A program made the translations under genes and the position numbers. Positions 19,238 to 26,575 of a DNA stretch of 40,088 bases are shown piece by piece. This DNA is from CBDUBH01 sp965365345 (lineage in GTDB: Bacteria > Bacteroidota > Ignavibacteria > Ignavibacteriales > SURF-24). Under the pieces are notes generated by a model, which did not search any database, was not told where the DNA came from, and worked only from the letters and a program-made list of their open reading frames with translations. Positions within the stretch are counted from its first letter, which is position 1. Each line of letters opens with the position of its first letter. The DNA is taken from the NCBI GenBank assembly GCA_965365345.1, contig CBDUBH010000022.1, forward strand, positions 1 through 40,088, in the 5' to 3' direction.

Positions 19238-19581
19238 AATCTCTCCTATTATTAAAAAGAGAATTAGGATTTTTTTGTCTTAAAACATAAATAAATAAAT
19301 TATTTTATATTAGCAACATTTAATTTTTGTTGCGAATCAAAATATTTCCAAGTGAAAATCAAAATCTAAACTCCGTTAAATACCATTTGTTATTTATTCA
19401 CCGATAAATTCAGATCATTCACCTATTTAGAATTATAAATTTGTACTTACATTTTTATTTTTGAATTAAAGATTTAGACAGAAAATTTTTGAATAAATAA
19501 ATATAAAATTTTTCAATTGTAACTTTTAGAGCTAACGTTCGTCTAAATTTTTAGAATGCAAACAAATCAGCGAGGTATAAA
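19238..19581. other. 344-base divergent intergenic region
   Basis: This AT-rich stretch separates the heptaheme cytochrome (minus) from the PspC gene (plus), so it should hold promoters for both. I see no open frame with a ribosome binding site and no RNA gene. The only structured element I noticed is the 21-base dyad at 19313-19333. GAGGT, 5 bases before the PspC ATG, is a good ribosome binding site. No convincing -10/-35 or -7/-33 pair could be chosen by eye. Confidence 0.6.
19313..19333. promoter_or_regulatory. Dyad GCAACA-N9-TGTTGC upstream of the heptaheme cytochrome
   Basis: Perfect 6-base arms, GCAACA at 19313-19318 and TGTTGC at 19328-19333, lie about 75-95 bases upstream of the cytochrome start. 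The arms are GC-richer than the surrounding sequence, and a 21-base overall dyad suits a dimeric regulator. Binding by any particular factor is not known. Confidence 0.3.
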
Positions 19582-20037
19582 ATGCAAGAGAGATTATATC
19601 GAATCAGAAACAACAGAATGATCGCGGGAGTATCAACTGGATTAGCTGAATACTTTGATATTGATCCTGTGATCATAAGATTGGCCTTTGTAATTTCAAC
19701 TTTTATTTCAGGAATCGGCTTGATTGCCTATATTTTATTGTGGATAATTGTTCCCGAAAAAAGTGAAATTTATGCGAGCGCATCAAATTCAAATATTAAT
19801 GTAGAAAATCCTGAATTAAATTCTACAGGTGAACCACAAACTGTTGTAAAAAATAATTCAGATAAAAAAGACAGAAGTTTTATTTTCGGACTTGCCTTAA
19901 TTGTGATCGGATTTTTGTTTTTGGCTGATACGGTTTTCCCGTTTTTCTTTTCCGATAAATTATGGCCGTTAATTTTAGTAGCACTCGGAATAATCTTAAT
20001 TGTAAAATCAAACAATAAAAAGGTGCAGCAACAATGA
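19582..20037 (+). CDS. PspC domain membrane protein
   Basis: This 151-residue protein has an N-terminal PspC domain (RLYRIRNNRMIAGVSTGLAE, about 4-23, then a hydrophobic helix and LWIIVPEK), a polar linker (about 65-95) and a C-terminal two-helix LiaI/LiaF-like membrane domain ending LILVALGIILIV. PspC-domain proteins act in membrane-stress responses. It is joined by an ATGA overlap to the next gene, a LiaF-like protein. Such PspC/LiaF pairs are common in this part of the bacterial tree. The exact role is unknown. Confidence 0.88.
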   Translation: MQERLYRIRNNRMIAGVSTGLAEYFDIDPVIIRLAFVISTFISGIGLIAYILLWIIVPEKSEIYASASNSNINVENPELNSTGEPQTVVKNNSDKKDRSFIFGLALIVIGFLFLADTVFPFFFSDKLWPLILVALGIILIVKSNNKKVQQQ

Positions 20038-20933
20038 AAGCGGGAACACTTTTTTGGGGAATGTTTTTCCTAACGCTCGGCTCTTTATTTTTGATCGATA
20101 ATTATGCAAATATTGATTTTGAAATTTATCAATATTGGAAAATGTGGCCGGTAGTTCTGATCTTATTCGGATTATATTTTGTATTCAAAGGAAGTTTTTT
20201 AAGATGGCTTTTCATTTTTGTGAATTCAATATTGATCGCGTTTTTGTTGTTCTCATTTTTCAATAATGATTTTATTTTTGAATATGATGAAAATGATGCA
20301 AACGTAAATATTGAAACATTCAAAGAATCGTATTCACCAAATTTAAAGGAAGCTTCCTTAACTTTTAGAGGCGGCGCAGGAAAAATTTTCATAAAAGATT
20401 CAACTTCCGAAATGATTGAAATTGATTCGCGCAGCAGTTTCGGGAATAATCATTTTTATTACGATACTTTAGATGGAAAAGCGCGAGCAGAATTTGAAAT
20501 AAAAGGTAAAAGAAATAAGATCAGAAAAATAAATTTTAAAGGAAGCAATTCCGAAATCAAATTGAATCCGAATGCAAAATGGGATTTGAAATTCGATATC
20601 GGAGCTTCCAGCGCAGAACTTGATCTTTCAAATTTCAATACTAACTTTTTGAAATTCAATTCAGGTGCATCTTCAGTTGATCTGAAATTAGGAAGCTTAA
20701 GCGATTTTACAAAAGTTAATTTTGAATCGGGAGTTTCGAGAATTCAAATTTCAGTTCCGGAAAATATCGGATGCCAAATTAATTCTGAATCTGAATTTTC
20801 TCAAAAGAATTTTGCCGGATTTGAAAAAGTAGATGATCAGACCTATCAGACTTCAAATTTTAATGATAAAGAAAAGAAAATTATAATTGATTTGAATGCT
20901 GATGTTTCTTCAATAACTGTTAACCGTTATTAA
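20034..20933 (+). CDS. LiaF/toast-rack domain membrane protein
   Basis: This 299-residue protein has an N-terminal LiaI/LiaF-like membrane domain (hydrophobic segments within about 6-75, including WPVVLILFGLYFVF). It is followed by an extracytoplasmic beta-rich region with repeating short strands (GASSAELDLSNF, then SGASSVDLKLGSL), matching the toast-rack (DUF2154) fold, and a C-terminal LiaF-like tail. In Firmicutes LiaF inhibits a stress two-component system; here no kinase gene is adjacent, so only a membrane-stress role can be guessed. It overlaps the PspC gene (ATGA) and runs 14 bases into the convergent alkyltransferase-like gene. Confidence 0.83.
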   Translation: MKAGTLFWGMFFLTLGSLFLIDNYANIDFEIYQYWKMWPVVLILFGLYFVFKGSFLRWLFIFVNSILIAFLLFSFFNNDFIFEYDENDANVNIETFKESYSPNLKEASLTFRGGAGKIFIKDSTSEMIEIDSRSSFGNNHFYYDTLDGKARAEFEIKGKRNKIRKINFKGSNSEIKLNPNAKWDLKFDIGASSAELDLSNFNTNFLKFNSGASSVDLKLGSLSDFTKVNFESGVSRIQISVPENIGCQINSESEFSQKNFAGFEKVDDQTYQTSNFNDKEKKIIIDLNADVSSITVNRY

Positions 20934-21246
20934 AATTGTTTTCGGGCTGCCAAAAATGTTTATCCATTTTTACGCAGCCGTTTTTATCAAATTCAATTCC
21001 TTCGGATTCCAATAATTCCCTCATCAATTCAGGACTTCCGAAATGTAATTTTCCGGTTAGAGCTCCGAATCTGTTTACAACTCTATGGCAAGGCAAATTT
21101 GAATTTTTTGCAGAGTTCAAAGCCCATCCGACAGTCCGCGCAGAAGATTTTACTCCGCAAACTTCGGCAATTGCTCCGTAAGTTGTAACTTTTCCGTAAG
21201 GAATTTTTGCTACAACTTCATAAACTTTGTCAAAAAAATCGTTCAT
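20920..21246 (-). CDS. MGMT/alkyltransferase-like DNA-binding protein with reactive Cys
   Basis: This 108-residue protein is the C-terminal DNA-binding half of the O6-alkylguanine-DNA alkyltransferase family, with no N-terminal ribonuclease-H-like domain. KIPYGKVTTYGAIAEVCGV and SARTVGWALN form the helix-turn-helix region, and PCHRVVNRFGALTGKLHF contains the active-site loop. Alkyltransferase-like proteins of this length usually have Trp or Ala where Ada/Ogt have Cys; here the Cys is kept. It might repair alkylated guanine directly or flag lesions for excision repair. The 3' end overlaps the convergent LiaF-like gene by 14 bases. Confidence 0.88.
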   Translation of the reverse strand: MNDFFDKVYEVVAKIPYGKVTTYGAIAEVCGVKSSARTVGWALNSAKNSNLPCHRVVNRFGALTGKLHFGSPELMRELLESEGIEFDKNGCVKMDKHFWQPENNFNNG

Positions 21247-21377
21247 TATTTCAATGTAAAATTTAATATTAAGAAATTAGAATTAATTATTTACATAATT
21301 TAAACTTATACCGGACAAGGAAAAATGATAGTGAAATTAATTTATTTTAGAAATCCACAAAAAATTCTAAATTAATT

Positions 21378-21791
21378 TCAATCTCCCATAACTTTTATTA
21401 TCAATCTTTTTTTTCTTTGTCCGTCAAACTCCGCATAATAAATTTGCTGCCAAGGACCAAAATCAAGTTTGCCATTAGTCACCGGAACAATCACTTCATG
21501 ATGAATTAGTAAAGATTTCAAATGAGCATCGCAATTATCTTCACCGGTTTTGTGATGTTTGTAATCCGGATTGAACGGAGCAAGTTTTTCAAGCCAAGTA
21601 TCAATATCTTCAATCAAACCATATTCAGCATCATTAACATAAACTCCAGCGGTAATATGCATTGCGGAAACCAAAATCATTCCTTCCTTAATTTTACTTT
21701 TCTGCAAAATTTCTTCAACGGTTCGCGTTATATTTATGTATTCTCTTTTTTTAGCTGTATTAAACCAAAGATATTCGGTATAAGTTTTCAT
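21378..21791 (-). CDS. YjbQ/UPF0047 family protein
   Basis: This 137-residue protein belongs to the YjbQ (UPF0047) family. Conserved segments are MHITAGVYVND, the HHKTGEDNCDAHLKS stretch rich in His/Asp and GKLDFGPWQQIYYAEFDG near the C-terminus. Family members can have weak thiamine-phosphate synthase activity, but the physiological role is unsettled. It starts 8 bases after the prfB stop, so it may be read from the prfB transcript. No signal peptide is present. Confidence 0.92.
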   Translation of the reverse strand: MKTYTEYLWFNTAKKREYINITRTVEEILQKSKIKEGMILVSAMHITAGVYVNDAEYGLIEDIDTWLEKLAPFNPDYKHHKTGEDNCDAHLKSLLIHHEVIVPVTNGKLDFGPWQQIYYAEFDGQRKKRLIIKVMGD

Positions 21792-21799
21792 AATTTAAA

Positions 21800-22901
21800 T
21801 TATTTTTGTGAAAATTTTAAAAGAAAAGCTTTTATAAATTTATTCAGATCGCCATCCATAACTCCCTGCACATCAGAAGTTTCAACATCAGTGCGGTGAT
21901 CTTTAACCATATTATACGGATGAAAAACGTATGAACGGATCTGACTTCCCCATTCAATTTTCATTTTACCTTTTTCAATTTCTGCTGCTTCGGCTTCTTG
22001 TTTTTCAATTTCAAGTTGATACAATTTTGATTTCAAAAGTTTCATTGCATTTGTACGATTTTGCAATTGAGATCTTTCAGTTTGGCAAGCGCAAACAATT
22101 CCGGTCGGGATGTGTGTGATTCGTACCGCAGTTTCAACTTTGTTTACGTTCTGTCCTCCTTTTCCGCCGCTTCGATAAGTGTCGATCCGCAAGTCAGCTT
22201 GATTAATTTCGATTTCAATTGAATCATCAACTTCGGGAATTACAAAAACCGATGCAAAAGATGTGTGCCTTTTTTTATTCGCATCGAACGGAGAAATTCT
22301 AACCAAACGATGAACCCCGTTTTCGGCTTTCAAATATCCATATGAATTTTCTCCTTGAACTTCAATCGTAGCACTTTTTATTCCTGCTCCGTCGCCTTCA
22401 AGAATATCCATGATCTGCATTTTGAATCCGTTCTGCTCACCGTAGCGGAGATACATTCGCATCAACATATCTGCCCAATCCTGAGCTTCGGTCCCGCCGG
22501 CACCGGAATGAATTGTTAAAATGCAATTTTTATCGTCATCTTTTCCGCTAAGCATATTTTTGAATTCGAGATTTTCAAGACTTTCCATAATTGCGGAAGT
22601 TTCATTTTTTATATCATCTTCAAAAGAAGAATCATTTTCTGATTGTGCTAATTCAATAATATCAACGACATTATCAGATTTTTTTTTGATATCATTCCAA
22701 GCATCAAGCCAGACTTGTAAATTTTTTATTTCCTGTAAAACTTTTTGGGCTTCTTGTTGATCGTTCCAGAAATTTGGATCTTCGGATTTTTGGCGAAGTG
22801 TATGAACTTTTTCTTCTTTGGCATCTAAGTTAAAGATAACCTCGTAAACTTTGAATTCTTTCTTTTATTTCATTAAGAACTGATTTTTCATTTTCGTACA
22901 T
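21800..22901 (-). CDS. prfB: Peptide chain release factor 2, with programmed +1 frameshift
   Basis: RF2 ends translation at UGA and UAA codons. The gene is read in two frames. An ATG at 22901, preceded by AAAGG, opens a 23-codon first frame (MYENEKSVLNEIKERIQSL, then RGYL) that ends at TAA 22832-22830. A +1 shift at CTT TAA C continues as NLDAKEEKVHTLRQKSEDPN and runs to 21800, giving 366 residues, nearly identical in length to E. coli RF2. The anticodon-like SPF is at about 203-205 and the catalytic GGQ at about 248-250. Reading only the second frame from the ATG at 22588 would miss the first 104 residues. The unusual point is the UAA in place of UGA at the shift site. Confidence 0.95.
22829..22844 (-). 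promoter_or_regulatory. prfB programmed +1 frameshift site with UAA
   Basis: On the minus strand the site reads CGAGGTTATCTTTAAC. It has an internal Shine-Dalgarno (GAGGT) directly before TAT, then the slippery CTT, an in-frame TAA and C. This is the same layout as the classic AGGGGG-TAT-CTT-TGA-C site, but the stop codon is TAA. The continuation in the +1 frame gives an uninterrupted, well-conserved RF2 N-terminus, so the site is real rather than a sequencing error in a random place. Confidence 0.9.
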
Positions 22902-23188
22902 TTCTAACCTTTTATTCTTAATTTGTTTCGATTTTATTTAATGAATTTTGTTTTAAAAGAATTTGAATTAATCTTTTAGTTAATTCTATCTCTCATAATT
23001 TTCAAATTCAAAAATACTAAATTTCTTATTTTTTCGAAAAAGTAAATTTGAGATATTTTAAATAGCATTGTAATATTTGAAATATCTTAGAATGATAAAT
23101 ATTTCTGAATATTTACCTTAAATATTCATTATTGTTTTGAAATTTCTTTTTTAAAAATTCTTAATACTTAATTCTACTTTCTCACATT

Positions 23189-23506
23189 CTAATCTTCTGT
23201 TTCGATTTCCATTCGTAATAATGCGGCTGCGAGAGTTTTACCCTGCGCATCTAATTTTGTAGAAACAGTTCCGCCGCCGCCTAAAGTATTATGCAATAGG
23301 AAATTTAATGCTCGAATATTCGGGAGTTCAAATCTTTCAACTTTACCGAAACAAATTCCTTCAAAATGTATTTTAACTTTTTCTTCTGTTAAATTTTTTT
23401 TAATGATTTCATAACCTTTATCATCGTAAGCGATTATTCCAACATTTGCGGCATCGCCTTTATCACCGCTTCTTCCGTGAGCAATATCAATTAATTTTAT
23501 TTTCAT
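23189..23506 (-). CDS. AtuA-related small protein (C-terminal ferredoxin-fold-like domain)
   Basis: This 105-residue protein corresponds to the small domain that in many AtuA proteins is fused to the C-terminus of the DUF1446 domain. Its start carries the characteristic AHGRSGDKGDAANVGIIAYD, and it has LNFLLHNTLGGGGTVSTKLD further on. It overlaps the DUF1446 gene by four bases (ATGA), so the two are co-translated and probably form one complex. The biochemical activity is unknown; AtuA is named from acyclic terpene utilisation in Pseudomonas, but many homologues occur without that pathway. Confidence 0.85.
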   Translation of the reverse strand: MKIKLIDIAHGRSGDKGDAANVGIIAYDDKGYEIIKKNLTEEKVKIHFEGICFGKVERFELPNIRALNFLLHNTLGGGGTVSTKLDAQGKTLAAALLRMEIETED

Positions 23507-24873
23507 TTTTCACCCATAATTTTTACTTGCGGAATTACTAAATCTTTTGGAATGAGTGCCGGCCAATAAGCAACAACTTCGCTCGGTTTTGGTCTTCCGC
23601 CGGCAAATCCGGTTACACTAGGCGGACCGGTTAAAATTAGTGGAGCAATTTCTTTCCCGAATCTTTCAACTGAACTGAAATCATCCGATCTAACTGCAAT
23701 CCTTAATGTGATTTCATTAATAAAATCTTCATCTAACTCTTTTGCCAAAGGTCCATGACAAGCATTGTAACCAACAAGTTCGGTTCTGATCTCATCAAAT
23801 TTCAGATCAAGATTTTCTAATCTTTTTCTTAATATTTTATCTGCTGCTTTTGCTTTTGCTAAAGCTTGAGGCCAAGAATAAGTTAATGATCCTGCAGCGG
23901 AAAATCCGCTTGAATATGAACATGATACTTTATAAAATTCTGTTTCCTTTATTCCTTTAACATCAAATACTTTTACGCGGTTGTTTCCTAAATCCTCTAA
24001 TTTTATTGACGTAAAATCTGCAACGCAATCCGGGGTTATATAATTTTCCGGATCACCAATTTCATAAACCAATTGTTCAGCTACGGTTTCGAATGTAACT
24101 TTTCCGCCGAGCGATTCATGTTTTGTAATGATAACTTCGCCGTTTGGAAAAGCTTCCGCGATCGGGAATCCAATATTTGAAAGTTCATTTTCATTTTGCC
24201 AATCACCTAAAAAATTTCCACCGCTTGCCTGTCCGCCGCATTCTAAAATATGCCCGGCAACAGTTCCAGCAGAAAGTAAATTATAATCATCATTTTTCCA
24301 ACCGAATTCATAAATCATTGGAGCTAATGTTAAACCTGTATCAGTGGTTCTGCCTGTAATTACAATATCAGCGCCTTTTTGCAAAGCTTCTACAATTGGG
24401 AGAGCGCCGAAATAAACATTTGCGCTTAACAATTTATCTTTTACATATTTAATTGAGTCTCCGGTTTCCATATTTTTAAGTTCGGCACCTGATTCAATGA
24501 TTTCATTAATTCTATCTTTAATATTATCCCCGAGAACAACCGCAACTTTCAGATCGTTTATATTTAATGATTTTGCAACTTCTATGATTGTTTCTGCACA
24601 TGCTTCCGGATTTACACCGCCGCCGTTTGTAATTACTTTAATATTTTTTTCTTTACAGATTGGAAGAATTCTGTGCATCAATTCCGGAATATCTTTTGCA
24701 TATCCCAGTTTAGGATTTTTATTTTTTTGTTTTTGCAAGATTGACATTGTAACTTCGGCGAGATAATCCATTACAAGATAATCAATTTCGCCTTCGGTAA
24801 CTTGCTTGTAAGGAGCATCAACAAGATCGCCCCAAAATCCTTGTCCTGATGCAATTCTGATTTTTTCCTTCAT
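23503..24873 (-). CDS. DUF1446/AtuA family protein
   Basis: This 456-residue protein matches DUF1446, the main domain of AtuA. Typical segments are IASGQGFWGDLVDAP at the N-terminus, ITNGGGVNPEACAE, VITGRTTDTGLTLAP and GHILECGGQASGGNF. A C-terminal segment, TGPPSVTGFAGGRPKPSEVV, is also conserved. The reaction is unknown; the family is linked to breakdown of acyclic terpenes or other branched acids by genetics only. No acyl-CoA carboxylase or other Atu gene is present nearby. It is followed by the AtuA-like small subunit (ATGA overlap). AGGAAG lies just before the ATG. Confidence 0.87.
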   Translation of the reverse strand: MKEKIRIASGQGFWGDLVDAPYKQVTEGEIDYLVMDYLAEVTMSILQKQKNKNPKLGYAKDIPELMHRILPICKEKNIKVITNGGGVNPEACAETIIEVAKSLNINDLKVAVVLGDNIKDRINEIIESGAELKNMETGDSIKYVKDKLLSANVYFGALPIVEALQKGADIVITGRTTDTGLTLAPMIYEFGWKNDDYNLLSAGTVAGHILECGGQASGGNFLGDWQNENELSNIGFPIAEAFPNGEVIITKHESLGGKVTFETVAEQLVYEIGDPENYITPDCVADFTSIKLEDLGNNRVKVFDVKGIKETEFYKVSCSYSSGFSAAGSLTYSWPQALAKAKAADKILRKRLENLDLKFDEIRTELVGYNACHGPLAKELDEDFINEITLRIAVRSDDFSSVERFGKEIAPLILTGPPSVTGFAGGRPKPSEVVAYWPALIPKDLVIPQVKIMGEK

Positions 24874-25030
24874 TTAACTTCCTTTTGGTTGGTATTATAT
24901 AATAATATAATATTTTGAATTTAATTTAAAAGTTTTGAATGAAGAATTGTGAAATGAAATTTTGTTATCAAGGAAAATTCATATTTAATAAATATTGAAA
25001 ATCATATTCGCGTTACTTTTGTATTTAAAA

Positions 25031-25064
25031 TAACAAAGGCATTTCTTTCGAAATGCCTTTGTTA
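25031..25064 (-). terminator. Hairpin terminator after the acidic LTxxQ-like gene
   Basis: A perfect 15-base stem (TAACAAAGGCATTTC / GAAATGCCTTTGTTA) with a 4-base loop ends 22 bases beyond the stop of the acidic protein gene. On the minus strand it is followed by TTTTAAAT, a modest T-rich tail. It lies between that gene and atuA, both on the minus strand, and should stop read-through. Confidence 0.8.
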
Positions 25065-25086
25065 TAAAAAGAGGAACAAAGAAAAA

Positions 25087-26118
25087 TTATTCTCTTATTT
25101 CTTCTTGTTTTTCCATTTTTATAGCTTTTGAAACATTAGAATGAGCCTGAGTTTTTAGATCATTGAACCATGAATCTTTAATCTGCTCATATTTTGGTTT
25201 TTGAGAATCAGTTAAAACATTTCTGATATCATCATTTACAGCATTATCAATATCAACAAATTCGCGTTTAGCGCTTCCAACCATTTCATTTCTTTCGTTT
25301 TCAGCTTCAGCGCGTTTTTCTGATCTGTTGTCATCAATTACATTACGATCTTCGTCATCATTCATTGCAAGATTATCATCTGTATAATCATCAGCGAGAT
25401 CGCGTCTTTTTTCAGTAACATCTTTTTGATAATTAACTAATGCTTCTTTTACATCTGCTGCTTGTTGTAATGAAAGATTTAATTTATTCATCAATTCAGT
25501 AGCCATTTCTTTTGCAAAAGCATCATACCGGGTTCTATTCTCATCATTTTCACCGATAAGATTTGCTTCATCATCTCTGTTGCGATTTTCATTTTCTGCT
25601 ATTTCAGCATTTTCGTCTTCAACAACTTCAGCTTCTTCTTCAATATTTACAGGTAGAGAAAATACATGAGATTTAATTTTGTTCCACCAATCTTTTTTCG
25701 CATTAACGTATTGCGCTACCTTTTCTTCACCAACTATTTCTTCAATATTTTCATTTGCAGATTTATCAATATTTCTAAAATCGCCTTCCGGACCTTCAAC
25801 ATCATCAGCATCTCTATCATCACGATCGCTTACTCCTCCGGTTAAATCCGCATCATTATCGTTTACATCTCTAAGTTCATCTGCAATATCTTTTTGATAT
25901 TCCACTAAAATATCACGAACTTCAGTGGTTTGATCTAATGTTAAATCTAATTTTTTCATCAGATCCAAAGAATGTTTTTTTGCAAATTGTTGATAGTTTT
26001 CATCAATTTGTTGTGAAACATCTTTTTCTCTTTTTTCCTGTGCATTTACCGTAAGGACAAAGGAAAACATCAATATCATCGTAAATAAATAAATACTTGA
26101 AATCCTTAATCTTGTCAT
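25087..26118 (-). CDS. Secreted acidic protein with duplicated LTxxQ-like module
   Basis: This 343-residue protein starts at the ATG at 26118, with GGAG 6 bases upstream; the longer frame to 26145 has no such site. It has a signal peptide ending VNAQ. The mature part holds two copies of a helical module. Copy 1 has LDLTLDQTTEVRDILVEYQK and a later KVAQYVNAKKDWWNKIKSHV. Copy 2 has LNLSLQQAADVKEALVNYQK and LTDSQKPKYEQIKDSWFNDL. The helices resemble the LTxxQ pattern of the Spy/CpxP periplasmic chaperones. Between and within copies run very acidic, Asn/Asp/Glu-rich linkers. A periplasmic chaperone or stress-protein role is inferred. A strong hairpin terminator follows. Confidence 0.75.
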   Translation of the reverse strand: MTRLRISSIYLFTMILMFSFVLTVNAQEKREKDVSQQIDENYQQFAKKHSLDLMKKLDLTLDQTTEVRDILVEYQKDIADELRDVNDNDADLTGGVSDRDDRDADDVEGPEGDFRNIDKSANENIEEIVGEEKVAQYVNAKKDWWNKIKSHVFSLPVNIEEEAEVVEDENAEIAENENRNRDDEANLIGENDENRTRYDAFAKEMATELMNKLNLSLQQAADVKEALVNYQKDVTEKRRDLADDYTDDNLAMNDDEDRNVIDDNRSEKRAEAENERNEMVGSAKREFVDIDNAVNDDIRNVLTDSQKPKYEQIKDSWFNDLKTQAHSNVSKAIKMEKQEEIRE

Positions 26119-26162
26119 CTTATCTCCAATCAAATTATTAAACAAATTATAATCACAATTTA

Positions 26163-26312
26163 CTACAGTACGCTTCTACCTCTAACCAAACTTACTATAG
26201 CTAATATAATTGCAACTACTAGCAGCACGTGAATAAAGCCGCCTAAAGTGTAACTGGTTACTAATCCTAAAAACCATAAAACCAGTAAAATTAAAAAAAT
26301 AGTCCAAAGCAT
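26163..26312 (-). CDS. lmo0937 family small membrane protein
   Basis: A 49-residue peptide, too short for usual ORF limits, starts at the ATG at 26312 behind a perfect AGGAGG with 4-base spacing. It reads MLWTIFLILLVLWFLGLVTS, then YTLGGFIHVLLVVAIILAIV and SLVRGRSVL. Two hydrophobic helices and the SYTLGGFIH turn match the lmo0937 (DUF5670) family. Such peptides are widespread and often appear near stress-responsive envelope genes; their function is unknown. It lies 44 bases upstream of the acidic secreted protein on the same strand and may share its transcript. Confidence 0.9.
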   Translation of the reverse strand: MLWTIFLILLVLWFLGLVTSYTLGGFIHVLLVVAIILAIVSLVRGRSVL

Positions 26313-26486
26313 AAAGCCTCCTGTTATTAATTGTTATTATTCAGAAAAGTCCTTAATTATTATAATATTAAAACTGAAAAGAGTAACAATGGATTTTTAT
26401 TTCCCCTTTATTTTTAAAGCTATTTTACAGTAAAACTTTTATAAAATTTATTTTGTTATATAATTTATTACAGGATTATTTAATTG

Positions 26487-26500
26487 GTAAAACGTTTTAC
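26487..26500. promoter_or_regulatory. 14-base perfect palindrome in the lmo0937/M48 intergenic region
   Basis: GTAAAACGTTTTAC is a perfect palindrome with a central CG, 75 bases before the M48 protease ATG and 174 bases before the lmo0937 start. The form resembles LacI-family operators. Palindromes of this length occur by chance a few times in 40 kb of AT-rich DNA, so only its position between two divergent envelope genes makes it interesting. The rest of the 263-base gap shows no gene. Confidence 0.35.
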
Positions 26501-26575
26501 ATTAAATAATATTGATTGCATAAAAAATAAATTGATTATAAATTATATTATTCAACATAATTAATCGGAATAAAA

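Noticed and set aside
21522..21899. 125-codon plus-strand open frame across yjbQ and prfB
   Set aside because: It lies antisense to two conserved genes, and its composition looks like a reverse translation of them.
21800..22588. prfB as a shortened 262-residue RF2 or a pseudogene
   Set aside because: Reading 22901-22589 in two frames restores a complete RF2 N-terminus through a recognisable programmed frameshift, so the gene is intact.
22902..23188. Possible small gene or RNA in the 287-base gap between prfB and the AtuA-like small subunit
   Set aside because: No frame with a ribosome site or conserved-looking peptide is visible; the weak AT-only inverted repeats there are expected by chance.
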